A stretch of 64,000 nt of DNA from NCBI GenBank assembly GCA_947463135.1, contig CANHTA010000003.1, positions 1 to 64,000 on the forward strand, written 5' to 3'. The notes beneath the pieces were generated by a model. The model did not search any database. It was given only the letters and a program-made list of their open reading frames with translations, and had not been told where the DNA came from. A program made the position numbers and the translations under genes. Origin of the DNA: Gemmatimonadota bacterium. GTDB lineage: Bacteria; Gemmatimonadota; Gemmatimonadetes; Gemmatimonadales; Gemmatimonadaceae. Shown piece by piece: positions 48,008 to 57,592 of this stretch (position 1 is its first letter; every line of letters begins with the position of its first letter).

Positions 48008-49189
48008 ATGTGGATCTTCACCTCCTTCGGCTTCTTCAGCATCGTCCGCAAGACGGACGGTTCACAGCTGACCATCCGCAGCCGCACGCACGGGGACCTG
48101 GTGCGTCTTAAGCGCCACTATCTCGCGGAGGCGGGCGAGCCCGAGTGTGATACCGGCACGGACTATCCGTGGCGATTGCGTTGCGAAGAGGACGCCTTGG
48201 CCCGCGCCATGCCCCGGATCATCGCTGATGTCACCTATGCGAATTTCAAGCATGAGGTGTCGCAGACGACCGGGCCCGCGCGAGCGAAGCGATACGAAAA
48301 GGTGTGGAGTGCGTTGCATGGCATGCCCGAAGACATGCCGGAAGCGGGACTCACCGACTGGGATCTGCTGCCGTGGCAGAAGCCCGACTCGAGCGGAAAG
48401 TCACCCGCGTACGGCGGGGTGATCGTTGACTCGCGAGGTCGCGTGCTCTTGCGCGAGGTCGCTGGCCATTTTGACGGCTATCATTGGAGTTTCGCCAAGG
48501 GCCGACCAGACCCGGGTGAGTCCCCCTGCGAGACGGCACTCCGCGAGGTGCGTGAAGAAACGGGGGTCGACGCGACCGTGCTGTTGCCACTCCCCGGCAC
48601 CTTCGGTGGCGGCACGACACGCAATCACTATTTCCTCATGACGGCAGATCCTCAGTCCGTTCGCGAGGACTTCTCCAGTTCAGAGACGAGCGGCCTGCGT
48701 TGGGCCACTCGTACCGAGGCACAGCAGCTCATCGGGCAGACCGTCAATGCGGTGGGCCGGACGCGCGATCTCGCCGTCCTGCAGGCGACCATGGACTTGC
48801 TGGGGGACCAGTCAGCCGATGCCTGGCCATTGGCCCGCCGAACCGACTGGAAGACGCGCCCATTTCCCGCGAAGCGCACGGCGCTCGAGTACCAGCGGAC
48901 GTTCTCACCGGCGGAAATGGGTCGTCTACTGCGCGGGTACATTCCGCAGGACATGGACACCAAGTGGTTTGTCTATCTCGAAGATGGCGCACTGCACTGG
49001 CACCACAGCTGGACCGGGATCGCCGTCTTCCGACTCCATGTTCGTCCTGCGCAGGCGATGGCGGGACACTGGGAGGTGCAGTCGGTTGAGGTGAATCGGC
49101 ATTCCGGTCAGCGCCCTCACGCCCGCACCGACGAGGATCTCTCCCTGCTGCGTTTGGCCATCGAAGGCCTCCTGCTAGCGGAGCCGTAG
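48008..49189 (+). CDS. Multidomain NUDIX hydrolase (uncharacterised N-domain + NUDIX + uncharacterised C-domain)
   Basis: MWIFTSFGFFSIVRK N-terminal module; NUDIX box GRPDPGESPCETALREVREETGV; C-terminal KWFVYLEDGALHWHHSWTGIAVFRLHV module. Confidence 0.88.
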   Translation: MWIFTSFGFFSIVRKTDGSQLTIRSRTHGDLVRLKRHYLAEAGEPECDTGTDYPWRLRCEEDALARAMPRIIADVTYANFKHEVSQTTGPARAKRYEKVWSALHGMPEDMPEAGLTDWDLLPWQKPDSSGKSPAYGGVIVDSRGRVLLREVAGHFDGYHWSFAKGRPDPGESPCETALREVREETGVDATVLLPLPGTFGGGTTRNHYFLMTADPQSVREDFSSSETSGLRWATRTEAQQLIGQTVNAVGRTRDLAVLQATMDLLGDQSADAWPLARRTDWKTRPFPAKRTALEYQRTFSPAEMGRLLRGYIPQDMDTKWFVYLEDGALHWHHSWTGIAVFRLHVRPAQAMAGHWEVQSVEVNRHSGQRPHARTDEDLSLLRLAIEGLLLAEP

Positions 49190-49387
49190 ATTGCCCATCC
49201 CGTCGCTGGCGCAGGACCTCGGTTGGACGACACGAGACATGGTTCGGAATACGGCTGGAGCTCTGGCGATCCGCTGCAACGCCACCGGTGGCACCCACTG
49301 CACCAACTCAACCAGCAGAGGGGGACCACTCCGGCGAGACCGTCTCAAACACATTCCCGTCGCGCGAGTGGCTATTGAGTGCCTACA

Positions 49388-49427
49388 ACGAGAAACCCGC
49401 CATCACGTTTGTGATGACGGGTCTCGT
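49388..49427 (-). terminator. Terminator downstream of tRNA-Pro
   Basis: Hairpin ACGAGAaACCCGcCATCAC-GTTT-GTGATGaCGGGT-CTCGT. Confidence 0.6.
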
Positions 49428-49446
49428 AAGTCGTTGCGACGTATAG

Positions 49447-49520
49447 TCGGGATGACAGGATTCGAACCTGCGACCCCCTGAACCCCATTCAGGTGCGCTA
49501 CCGGGCTGCGCCACATCCCG
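49447..49520 (-). tRNA. tRNA-Pro (anticodon GGG)
   Basis: Minus strand CGGGATGTGGCGCAGCCCGGTAGCGCACCTGAATGGGGTTCAGGGGGTCGCAGGTTCGAATCCTGTCATCCCG(A): acceptor CGGGATG/CATCCCG, anticodon loop ATGGGGT, T-loop GGTTCGAATCC; no encoded CCA. Confidence 0.93.
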
Positions 49521-49675
49521 TCGACGCCGTCCCTCGCGCCGATCAGACTGAAGAACGTAACCGCACCGCACGGGATGGGCCAGTGCCTCACCGCCGGTTT
49601 CCGGAAATTCGAACGCATAGCCGCAGGATTGCGTAGCCCTGCAGCCACTCTCTGTTCGCCTTTGCTGAGTCCTGC

Positions 49676-52336
49676 GTGATCCGTTCTGTTCGCTGCGCCT
49701 GCCCCTCCCCGTCTGCCCTGTTGGTTGCCGCCCTGCTGAGCAGCGCCTCCGGCGCGTTCGCGCCGCGACCGGCGTTGGCCCAACCCTCCCCCAAGGTTGC
49801 CCGCGCTGTGCGCGTTACGCGCGCCCCCCGTATTGACGGCCGCCTGGATGACGACAGCTGGGCGCAGCTCGCCCCCATCACGGACTTCGTGCAGCGCCAA
49901 CCCAGCGAGGGACAGGCCCCAACGGAAGCCACCGAGGTGTACATCGCCTACGACAACGAGGCGCTCTACGTGGCCGCCCGCATGCGACGCCGCAACATCA
50001 AGGATCTCGCCCGCGCCGTGACCCGCCGCGACGGGTTCGGCAACACCGAGCGCTTCACCATCACCTTCGACCCGCAGATGGACCGCCGCACCGCCGTGGG
50101 CTTCGGCGTGTCCGTGGCCGGCGTCCGCTCCGACTTCCGACACACACAAGACGACGACATGCGCGGGCGCGAAAGTCAGTTCGACCCGGTGTGGACCGCA
50201 GCCACCCACGATGACGCCAGCGGCTGGACGGCCGAGCTGCGGATCCCCTTTTCCCAGCTGCGCTTTCCGAAGGCGGATCGGCAGCGCTGGGGGATGCAGA
50301 TTGACCGGTGGATGCCCGATAAAAACGAGGACATCCAATGGGCCATGGTCCCGCCGCGCGAAACCGGCTACGTGTCCCGCTTCGGCACGCTGGAAGGGCT
50401 CGATGGCGTCTCGCCCACCCGCCCCGTGGAGTTTTTGCCGTACATGGCTGGCGATGCCACCCGACGCGGCGTCACGTCGGCCACCAATCCCCTCAACCGC
50501 CCGCTATCAGCCCGGATGGGGATGGACGCCAAGGCCGCGGTTGGCTCCAGCCTTACACTGGACGCCACGGTGAACCCCGATTTCGGGCAGGTCGAAGCCG
50601 ATCCCGCGGAAGTGAACCTCAGCGCCTTCGAAACCTTCTTCGACGAACGACGCCCGTTCTTTACCGAAGGGAGTGAGATGGTGCGCGGGAATGGCGCACA
50701 GTACTTCTATCCCCGCCGCATCGGTGCCCCTCCGCACGGTTCGGCCTCGGGCGATTTCGTGGATGTCCCGCGCAGCAGCACCATTCTCGGCGCGGCCAAG
50801 CTCACCGGGCGCCTGCCCAGCCGTCTGTCAATTGGCGCGGTCACCGCGGTCACGGCAGCAGAACATGCGCGCGTCCTCACCAACAGCACGGGCGTCACCA
50901 GTCAGGTGCCGGTAGAGCCACGATCGAGCTACGGCATCCTGCGGCTCCAGCAGGAAATCGGGCGCCAAGCCTCCACCATTGGCGCGTCGTTCAGCACCGT
51001 GCAGCGGAACGTGAGCGGGCAGCCCTCACTGGCCGGGCTCTTAACGCGCGAGAGCTACTTCGGCGGCGCCGATTGGCGCATCCGCTTTCAGCAGGGCAAA
51101 TACGCCATCAGCGGATTCGTGGCGGGCACCTACGTGGCGGGCGATACGGCCTCCATCCGCCGACTGCAAACCGCCAACTCGCGACTCTTTCAGCGTCCCG
51201 ATCGCCGCGAGGTGCAGTTTGACCCGCTCAAAACCGCGTTGTCCGGCTACTCCGCGCAGCTGCGCGCCGACAAGGATGCGGGGCGCCATGTGTTGTGGGG
51301 CGCCGAGGTGAAGCTGGAATCCCCGGGCTTCGAGCTGAATGACCTCGGCCGGCTCCAGTCAACCGACGACATTGAGTACAACGCGGACCTGCAGATCCGG
51401 GAAACCACACCCGGCCGTTTTCTGCAAAACTGGCGACTGGGCTTTGAGACGCGCGGGGCGTGGAACTTCGAGGGCGCGCACCAGCTCAACACGTGGACCC
51501 AGAACAGCAGTGCCACGTTGAAGAACTTCTGGAATCTCAACGTGCGCTCCACCATTGCGCTGGCCACCGTGGACGACGCGGTAACGCGCGGCGGGCCGTA
51601 CATGGGGCTGCCGCGCGATTTCCGTCAGGAATTCCGCATCAACAATCCGTTCGGGGCGCGCACGGGATGGCGCGTGAATGGTGGCTACAGTGTGGATGAA
51701 TTCGGCGCATGGCGTCGCAATGTGTCGGGACAGATCACGCTGCGTCCCTCACCGCGGGTGTCGGTGTCCGCCGAACCCACGTTGCAGTCGGGCACCGAAC
51801 CACGGCAATACGTGACGCGGGTGCCAGGGGGTACGCGCACCTACGGCAACCGCTACCTGTTTGCCTTCATCGACCGCACCACGATCTCCACGCGGTTCCG
51901 CGCGAACTACGCTTTTTCGCCGAATCTGTCGTTGGAGGCGTACGCCGAGCCCTTTGTGGCCAGCGGCCGCTATTCGCGATTGGGGGAACTGTCAGCGCCG
52001 CGCAGTCGACAGCTGCGGGAGTATGGCACCGACGGCACCACTATTACCGCCGATTCCGTGGGCACGCTCACCATCACCGATGGCGCAAGCACCTTTACCG
52101 TTGGCAATCGTGACTTCAACGTGCTCTCGTTCCGCTCCAACATGGTGATGCGGTGGGAGTGGGTGCCGGGGAGTACGCTGTTCGTGGTGTGGCAACAGAA
52201 CCGTCGTGCGGCCGATGCGTTCGGAGATCCGGCACGGACGCGCGATTTGTTGCGCACCACGCGCGCGAGCGGCGACAACTTTCTCGCGGTGAAGGTGAGC
52301 TACTGGCTTCCGGTGCGTCTGGGTGGCCGCGGCTGA
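49676..52336 (+). CDS. DUF5916 / carbohydrate-binding family 9-like outer membrane protein (second copy)
   Basis: APRIDGRLDDDSWAQLAPI, TVNPDFGQVEADPAEVNLSAFETFFDERRPFFTEG; GTG start. Confidence 0.88.
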   Translation: MIRSVRCACPSPSALLVAALLSSASGAFAPRPALAQPSPKVARAVRVTRAPRIDGRLDDDSWAQLAPITDFVQRQPSEGQAPTEATEVYIAYDNEALYVAARMRRRNIKDLARAVTRRDGFGNTERFTITFDPQMDRRTAVGFGVSVAGVRSDFRHTQDDDMRGRESQFDPVWTAATHDDASGWTAELRIPFSQLRFPKADRQRWGMQIDRWMPDKNEDIQWAMVPPRETGYVSRFGTLEGLDGVSPTRPVEFLPYMAGDATRRGVTSATNPLNRPLSARMGMDAKAAVGSSLTLDATVNPDFGQVEADPAEVNLSAFETFFDERRPFFTEGSEMVRGNGAQYFYPRRIGAPPHGSASGDFVDVPRSSTILGAAKLTGRLPSRLSIGAVTAVTAAEHARVLTNSTGVTSQVPVEPRSSYGILRLQQEIGRQASTIGASFSTVQRNVSGQPSLAGLLTRESYFGGADWRIRFQQGKYAISGFVAGTYVAGDTASIRRLQTANSRLFQRPDRREVQFDPLKTALSGYSAQLRADKDAGRHVLWGAEVKLESPGFELNDLGRLQSTDDIEYNADLQIRETTPGRFLQNWRLGFETRGAWNFEGAHQLNTWTQNSSATLKNFWNLNVRSTIALATVDDAVTRGGPYMGLPRDFRQEFRINNPFGARTGWRVNGGYSVDEFGAWRRNVSGQITLRPSPRVSVSAEPTLQSGTEPRQYVTRVPGGTRTYGNRYLFAFIDRTTISTRFRANYAFSPNLSLEAYAEPFVASGRYSRLGELSAPRSRQLREYGTDGTTITADSVGTLTITDGASTFTVGNRDFNVLSFRSNMVMRWEWVPGSTLFVVWQQNRRAADAFGDPARTRDLLRTTRASGDNFLAVKVSYWLPVRLGGRG

Positions 52337-52348
52337 GTTGGCCCGTGC

Positions 52349-53176
52349 TTATTTGAAGCCAGCCGCAGCCGCCCGCACCGCCGGGTCCATGGGCGGAAAC
52401 ACCGAGGTGGTGGACTCGAGCGTCTCCACGAGCATGCGTGCGATGAGATAATTGCGCACCGCCTTGTCGTCGGCGGGAACGACATACCACGGGGCCCACG
52501 GGGTGCTGCAGCGCCGGAGCATCTCGCGATAGGCCTCGGTGTACGCGTCCCAGTGATCGCGATCCGTGAGGTCCTCCAAGCGGAACTTCCAGTTCTTCCG
52601 GGGATCATCGAGACGCGCTTGCAAGCGCTGGTGCTGCTCTTCGCGCGAAATGTGCAGCATGCACTTCCGGATAATCACGCCGCTGTCGGTGAGCATCCGT
52701 TCGAACGTGTTGATGTGGTCGTATCGTGCCCGCCATACCGACTCCGGCACCAACTCACGGACGCGCACCGCCAGCACGTCTTCGTAATGCGAGCGGTTGA
52801 ACACGCCCACCATGCCGCGCGGGGGCACCACCTGGTGGACGCGCCAGAGGAAGTCATGACGGAGTTCCAGTGGCGTGGGTGGACCGAAGGCCGCGACCTG
52901 CACGCCAATGGGATTAAACGCACCATACACCGTTTTGATGACGCCATCTTTTCCTGCGGCATCACGCCCCTGCAATACGAGCAACAGCGCGCGCCGTCCG
53001 TCGGCGTAAAAGGCTTCCTGTAACTCCTGCAATCGTGCCAGCAGCGCACTGGTAGCGGCGATCAGCTCCGTTTTGTTGATCGGCAGGTCGATGCTGGCGG
53101 CCTTACTGCCCAACTTGATTTTCAGCCCGCGGTCCACCGGAGTGAGACGAAGCGCGGCGAAGCCATTGGACATCAT
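52349..53176 (-). CDS. Polyphosphate kinase 2 family protein
   Basis: LLLVLQGRDAAGKDGVIKTV, GVFNRSHYEDVLAVRV, WYVVPADDKAVRNYLIARML. Confidence 0.93.
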   Translation of the reverse strand: MMSNGFAALRLTPVDRGLKIKLGSKAASIDLPINKTELIAATSALLARLQELQEAFYADGRRALLLVLQGRDAAGKDGVIKTVYGAFNPIGVQVAAFGPPTPLELRHDFLWRVHQVVPPRGMVGVFNRSHYEDVLAVRVRELVPESVWRARYDHINTFERMLTDSGVIIRKCMLHISREEQHQRLQARLDDPRKNWKFRLEDLTDRDHWDAYTEAYREMLRRCSTPWAPWYVVPADDKAVRNYLIARMLVETLESTTSVFPPMDPAVRAAAAGFK

Positions 53177-53625
53177 GGACTCGCGTTGATGGTTGCCGCC
53201 CGGCCGGTGAGCTCCAGCACGGCGATGACAAATGCCAGTTCCCGCCCCGGGGTGGGATCGTCGTCGCCGAAGGCGGTGGGTACCAGCGACCGGAACATGG
53301 CGACCGCCTCCGCATACTGCCGGGCCTCCTGCGGCGAGCCTTCGGGGTCGGGAAAGGCGATGCGCCCATGCACCACGACACTGCGCCACGAGAACAGGGC
53401 GTCCACCTCGTCAACCTCGAACGCTACCCATGGATGATGGGCGAGCACGGTGACCTTGGCGCCGCGCTGTGTGCGACCGTAGATGAACCCGTTCGCATAC
53501 ACGTAGTGAATGGGCTCGATATCAACGCGGTCACGAAAGGTGAAAGCCATCCGACCGACATGCTGCGAGGCGAGGAGCGCTTCGCACTCCGCGCGATCGA
53601 GTACATGGAACTGAGGCTGTTGCAT
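53173..53625 (-). CDS. Pyridoxamine 5'-phosphate oxidase-like (NimA-type) flavin-binding protein
   Basis: LDRAECEALLASQHVGRMAFTFRDRVDIEPIHYVYANGFIYGRTQRGAKV. Confidence 0.85.
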   Translation of the reverse strand: MQQPQFHVLDRAECEALLASQHVGRMAFTFRDRVDIEPIHYVYANGFIYGRTQRGAKVTVLAHHPWVAFEVDEVDALFSWRSVVVHGRIAFPDPEGSPQEARQYAEAVAMFRSLVPTAFGDDDPTPGRELAFVIAVLELTGRAATINASP

Positions 53626-54530
53626 CAGGACTCCTCCATCGGCTCAAACGGCTCCATGTGGATGAGGACTCCCATGGCCGCCGGGACCCGCTGCCGTATC
53701 GCGGTTTTTACCATACCCGAGAGAATGTGGGCATCGTGCAGGGAAAGCGCAGGATCAGCCTGGACATGGATATCTACATAGAAGGCCGTCCCGGATTTGC
53801 GGATTTTCAGTTTTTCAATCGCCCGCACCCCAACCGTGGCCAGCGCGGCGTTGGAGACGGTGGCCATCACTTCGGGTTCCGGAGCGCGGTCCATGAGATC
53901 GTGCAGGGCGGTACGCAGCAGGAGCGACCCATTCACAAGGATGACGCCGGCTGCCACGAGGGCAGCCCAGTCGTCGGCGGGCTCCCAGCCGGGGCCGCCG
54001 ATGAGGGCCGCGGTGATGCCGAGGAACGCCGCTCCTGAGCTGATGGCGTCGGCGCGATGGTGCCAGGCATCCGCGGTGACGGCCACGCTGCCTGAGGCCT
54101 CACCAACCACGGACACCCGCTTGGCGAGCTGGGACTTCACCACGATGACCGCCGCCAACACCAGCAGCGTCCACCACGCTGGCGCATGATGCGGCGTCCG
54201 GATTTCCGTAATCGCCTCCACCGCGATGCCAACGGCGGCCCCGAGCATCATGGCCGCCACCGCTGCGGCCGCGAGCGCCTCTGCCCGCCCGTAGCCAAAG
54301 GGGTAGTGCTCGTCGGGGTCGCGACTGGCAATGTGAAGGCCGCTCCACACCACCAAAGAGCCCACCGTATCGGTGGCACTCTCCACGGCGTCCGCGACCA
54401 AGGCATAGGAGTTGCCCAGCAACCCAGCCAGCAGTTTGATCACGGCCAGCCCGGCGTTCATCACAATCCCAAGTTGCGCCAAGCGCTGGGACTGCGTCGC
54501 AGAGGGACGGGAGGCGGGTGCCACACTCAT
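53625..54530 (-). CDS. Cation diffusion facilitator family transporter
   Basis: NSYALVADAVESATDTVGSLVVW, DEHYPFGYGRAEALAA, VTADAWHHRADAISS. Confidence 0.94.
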   Translation of the reverse strand: MSVAPASRPSATQSQRLAQLGIVMNAGLAVIKLLAGLLGNSYALVADAVESATDTVGSLVVWSGLHIASRDPDEHYPFGYGRAEALAAAAVAAMMLGAAVGIAVEAITEIRTPHHAPAWWTLLVLAAVIVVKSQLAKRVSVVGEASGSVAVTADAWHHRADAISSGAAFLGITAALIGGPGWEPADDWAALVAAGVILVNGSLLLRTALHDLMDRAPEPEVMATVSNAALATVGVRAIEKLKIRKSGTAFYVDIHVQADPALSLHDAHILSGMVKTAIRQRVPAAMGVLIHMEPFEPMEES

Positions 54531-54692
54531 CTAAGCGGGGAACGGAAGGAGACGAAACACGGTTGCCGTGCGTCCTACACGGCGTAAGTTACTGACAGCG
54601 GTGCGCGGACACACTGCTATCGATGATGTCCTTAACAGGCTCATCATGCTATGGGTCCGCTTACCTCAAAGCACACTTTATTCGGGAGGCCT

Positions 54693-55724
54693 ATGCGAAA
54701 GCTGCACTCGTTCATCTTTGGCGCAACGCTCACAGTCGCGCTGCCGGCGACCGTCTTCGCCCAGCGTCAGGGCGCCATCGAAATCGGCGGTTTCGGCCGC
54801 TTCAGCAAGTTCGCTGACACCCTGAAGCTGGATAGCGGGCTCGGCGTTGGTGGTCGGGTTGGTATCTATGCGTTCAAGAACTGGCTCGTGGAAATGGAGC
54901 TCAGCTACGCAGATCTCGACGTGAACGCGCCGCGCACTGGCCAGGCGGCCCGCGACACGCTCAACTCGGTGTCGCATGCGCTGTGGTCGTACCGCTTGAC
55001 GTACAACCACCCCGTCTCTGACCGCCTGAAGCTGCTGGCTGGCGCCGGGTACGGCTACGATGCCTACGGCCGTGCGCGCACCGTGGCGCCGCGTGGTGGC
55101 GGCCCGCAGGGGCTGCTGGGTATGCGGTTCATCATCAATAACCGCCTCTCCGCGCGTGTTGAGGGCACCGGCACCTACATCATGCCCGCCGACGCCGACG
55201 CCAAGCCGGTGGCCCGTGCTTCCGCGCTCAACCTGGGCGCACAGGCCGGCCTGAGCATGTCGTTCTTCACTGAAGGGCCGAAGCCCCCGCGCACCGTGAC
55301 GGATACGGTGCGGATTACGCGGCGGGACACGATCTACGTGAACCGGATCGATACGCTCCGTCTCACGGGGCCGGCGCCGCGTCCTGTGGTCATCGGCGCG
55401 GTGAACTTCGCGTTCAACAAGAGCGACCTCTCGAACGAAGCCAAGACGATCCTGGACGCCATTGCGGCGTCGTTGGTCGATCCCTCGAACTCGGCGCGGA
55501 CGATTACCGTTACCGGTAACACCGACGCGATCGGCTCGGAGCGCTTCAACAGCACGCTGGGTCAGAGCCGTGCCGATCAGGCCAAGGCGTATCTGGTGTC
55601 GAAGGGGGTAGCGGAGTCGCGTGTGGTGGCGCGCACGCAGGGTGAGAAGGACCCGATCGCGCCCAACACCACCACCGATGGCCGCGCGTCAAACCGTCGT
55701 GTGCTGGTGATGCTGACCAACTAG
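54693..55724 (+). CDS. OmpA family outer membrane protein
   Basis: Signal peptide, beta-barrel, C-terminal VTGNTDAIGSERFNSTLGQSRADQAKAYLVSKGVAESRVVARTQGEKDPIAPN...RASNRRVLV; good SD (GGGAGGC). Confidence 0.93.
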   Translation: MRKLHSFIFGATLTVALPATVFAQRQGAIEIGGFGRFSKFADTLKLDSGLGVGGRVGIYAFKNWLVEMELSYADLDVNAPRTGQAARDTLNSVSHALWSYRLTYNHPVSDRLKLLAGAGYGYDAYGRARTVAPRGGGPQGLLGMRFIINNRLSARVEGTGTYIMPADADAKPVARASALNLGAQAGLSMSFFTEGPKPPRTVTDTVRITRRDTIYVNRIDTLRLTGPAPRPVVIGAVNFAFNKSDLSNEAKTILDAIAASLVDPSNSARTITVTGNTDAIGSERFNSTLGQSRADQAKAYLVSKGVAESRVVARTQGEKDPIAPNTTTDGRASNRRVLVMLTN

Positions 55725-55749
55725 GTCGCGCGCTGGTTCCGGAATACGG

Positions 55750-55787
55750 CGAACGCCGCGCTGATCTTCGGATCGGCGCGGCGTTCG
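55750..55787 (+). terminator. Terminator downstream of the ompA-like gene
   Basis: CGAACGCCGCGC-N14-GCGCGGCGTTCG followed by TGTTCT. Confidence 0.7.
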
Positions 55788-55815
55788 TGTTCTGGCCCGT
55801 TAGATTGCGCGGGGT

Positions 55816-56802
55816 ATGCACAGCTCACCCCCTCCTCCGCCGGCCTCACCGCCGGCTGCCCCCGCCATGTCCAAGGGCTCCCCCAAGCCGGCCACCGTCT
55901 CCCACCGGCTCGAGTACGCCGCAACGCGGGTCGCGGTATTCGGGCTGCGACTGCTGGGCTGGCGTGGTGCAAGCTGGGTGGGCGGGCTGCTTGGTCGCCT
56001 CGTGTACCGCCCCATTGGCATTCGGGCGGGCGTGGTGGAACGCCAGATCGCCGCCGCCTTCCCCGAGTTCGCACCGGCACGCGTGATTGAGGTGGCGCGC
56101 CGCTCCTACGACAGCTTGGGGCGCACCTCCATTGAGACGGCGGTCCTCCCCGGTACCACAGCGCAGGCGGTGCGTGATCGCGTGGAGCGCGTGGTTGGGT
56201 GGGAGCTGGTGGAGGCGGCCATGGCCGAGGGGAACGGGCTGCTTATCGTCACCGGCCATCTGGGCAACTGGGAGTTCGGCGGCGCCTACTTCGCCGCCCG
56301 CGGTATCCCCATCGACGTGGTGGCTCGCGGCATGGCCAACCCGATTTTCGACGCCTATCTCACGCGGACGCGTCGGCAAATCGGCATGGAGGTTATCCAC
56401 GACAAAGACGCCGTGCGGCGCACCCCCCGCTCACTCCGGGAGAATCGCGCCATCGCCTTTGTGAGCGATCACGATGCGCTGGGACTGGCGAGTACATTCG
56501 TCCCGTTTTTCGGCCGGCCCGCAAAAACGCCACGCGGTCCCGCGGTGTTTGCGCTGCGCTTTGCGGCGCCCACGGTGTTTGTGGCGGTGGTCCGCCAGCC
56601 GAGTGGACGCTACGCGATTCTGATTGAACCGGTGGAGGTGCAACACACCGGCGATCGTGAGTCGGACATCGATGCGATCGTGTTGCGCTACACGCAGATT
56701 CTTGAGCGTCTCGTGCGTGAGTATCCCGAGCAGTACTTCTGGCAGCATCGGCGCTGGCGCCGTCAGCCGCCCGATACCCCGCCGCACTTGCGCGAGCCGT
56801 GA
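55816..56802 (+). CDS. Lysophospholipid/lipid A acyltransferase family protein (LpxL/HtrB-like)
   Basis: GLLIVTGHLGNWEFGGAYFAARGIPIDVVAR, IAFVSDHDALG, EQYFWQHRRWRR. Confidence 0.9.
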   Translation: MHSSPPPPPASPPAAPAMSKGSPKPATVSHRLEYAATRVAVFGLRLLGWRGASWVGGLLGRLVYRPIGIRAGVVERQIAAAFPEFAPARVIEVARRSYDSLGRTSIETAVLPGTTAQAVRDRVERVVGWELVEAAMAEGNGLLIVTGHLGNWEFGGAYFAARGIPIDVVARGMANPIFDAYLTRTRRQIGMEVIHDKDAVRRTPRSLRENRAIAFVSDHDALGLASTFVPFFGRPAKTPRGPAVFALRFAAPTVFVAVVRQPSGRYAILIEPVEVQHTGDRESDIDAIVLRYTQILERLVREYPEQYFWQHRRWRRQPPDTPPHLREP

Positions 56803-56809
56803 CCGCGTG

Positions 56810-57550
56810 ATGGCCGCGCGGAGAAGCCGCTTCCGGCGCGTGATAACGCGCATGGCATTCGGTGTGGGTGCACTCATGGTGCTGCCCGTTCCGTTCATTT
56901 TGCTGTGTGCGGTGGTGCAGCCACCGGTGACCTCGGTGATGCTGCGGCACGTGGTGGCGCGAACCATCAAAGGAGAACGGCCCATCTGGCCGGCGCACAC
57001 CACGGTGTCACGCGGCCAATTGTCACCTGCGCTGCGACGCGCCGTGCTCGCCTCCGAGGACGACCGGTTCTATCTCCACTTCGGCATCGACGTGGTGGAA
57101 ATCCAAAACGCCCTGGATCGGCAGCGTCGTGGAGGCAAGCTGCGTGGCGCCTCCACCCTCACGCAGCAGGTGGCGAAGAACCTGTTCCTGTGGAACGGTC
57201 GCTCGTTTGTCCGGAAGGGGATTGAAGCCTACCTCGCCGTGTTGCTTGAGCTGTTGCTGACGAAGGAGCGCATCCTCGATCTCTACCTGAATCTGGCGGA
57301 GTGGGGACCGAACACCTTTGGCGCCGAAGCCGCCGCACGACTGCACTTTCGCAAAAGCGCCGCCTCGCTCACGCGCGACGAAGCGGCGCGATTAGCGGCG
57401 ATTCTCCCGGCACCGCGACGCTGGTCGCCCAAGGGCTCCATCGCCACACGACGGGCGGCAACCATTTTGGCACGCATGCAGTACGCGGCCCCGAAAACCG
57501 AAGCACCACCGCCCACCAAAAAGCGGCGACGCCGCGCGGGAGATAACTAG
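56810..57550 (+). CDS. mtgA: Monofunctional biosynthetic peptidoglycan transglycosylase
   Basis: AVLASEDDRFYLHFGID, RGASTLTQQVAKNLFLWNGRSFVRKGIEAYL, LYLNLAEWGPNTFGAEAAA. Confidence 0.92.
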   Translation: MAARRSRFRRVITRMAFGVGALMVLPVPFILLCAVVQPPVTSVMLRHVVARTIKGERPIWPAHTTVSRGQLSPALRRAVLASEDDRFYLHFGIDVVEIQNALDRQRRGGKLRGASTLTQQVAKNLFLWNGRSFVRKGIEAYLAVLLELLLTKERILDLYLNLAEWGPNTFGAEAAARLHFRKSAASLTRDEAARLAAILPAPRRWSPKGSIATRRAATILARMQYAAPKTEAPPPTKKRRRRAGDN

Positions 57551-57592
57551 CGCGCGAGGTGGCGGAGCGGGGTGGCTGTTATGCCTTCGGGT

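Noticed and set aside
49190-49520. tRNA-associated integrative element
   Set aside because: No integrase and no duplicated tRNA 3' end seen near tRNA-Pro; flanking genes look chromosomal.
49403-50338. 311-aa minus-strand ORF ending in VQGVAGSNPVIPT
   Set aside because: Runs through tRNA-Pro and antisense to the DUF5916 gene; the SNPVIPT-type peptide is a known tRNA translation artefact.
55750-55787. Long palindrome after the ompA-like gene as a possible regulatory RNA
   Set aside because: Best explained as a terminator stem directly downstream of the stop codon.
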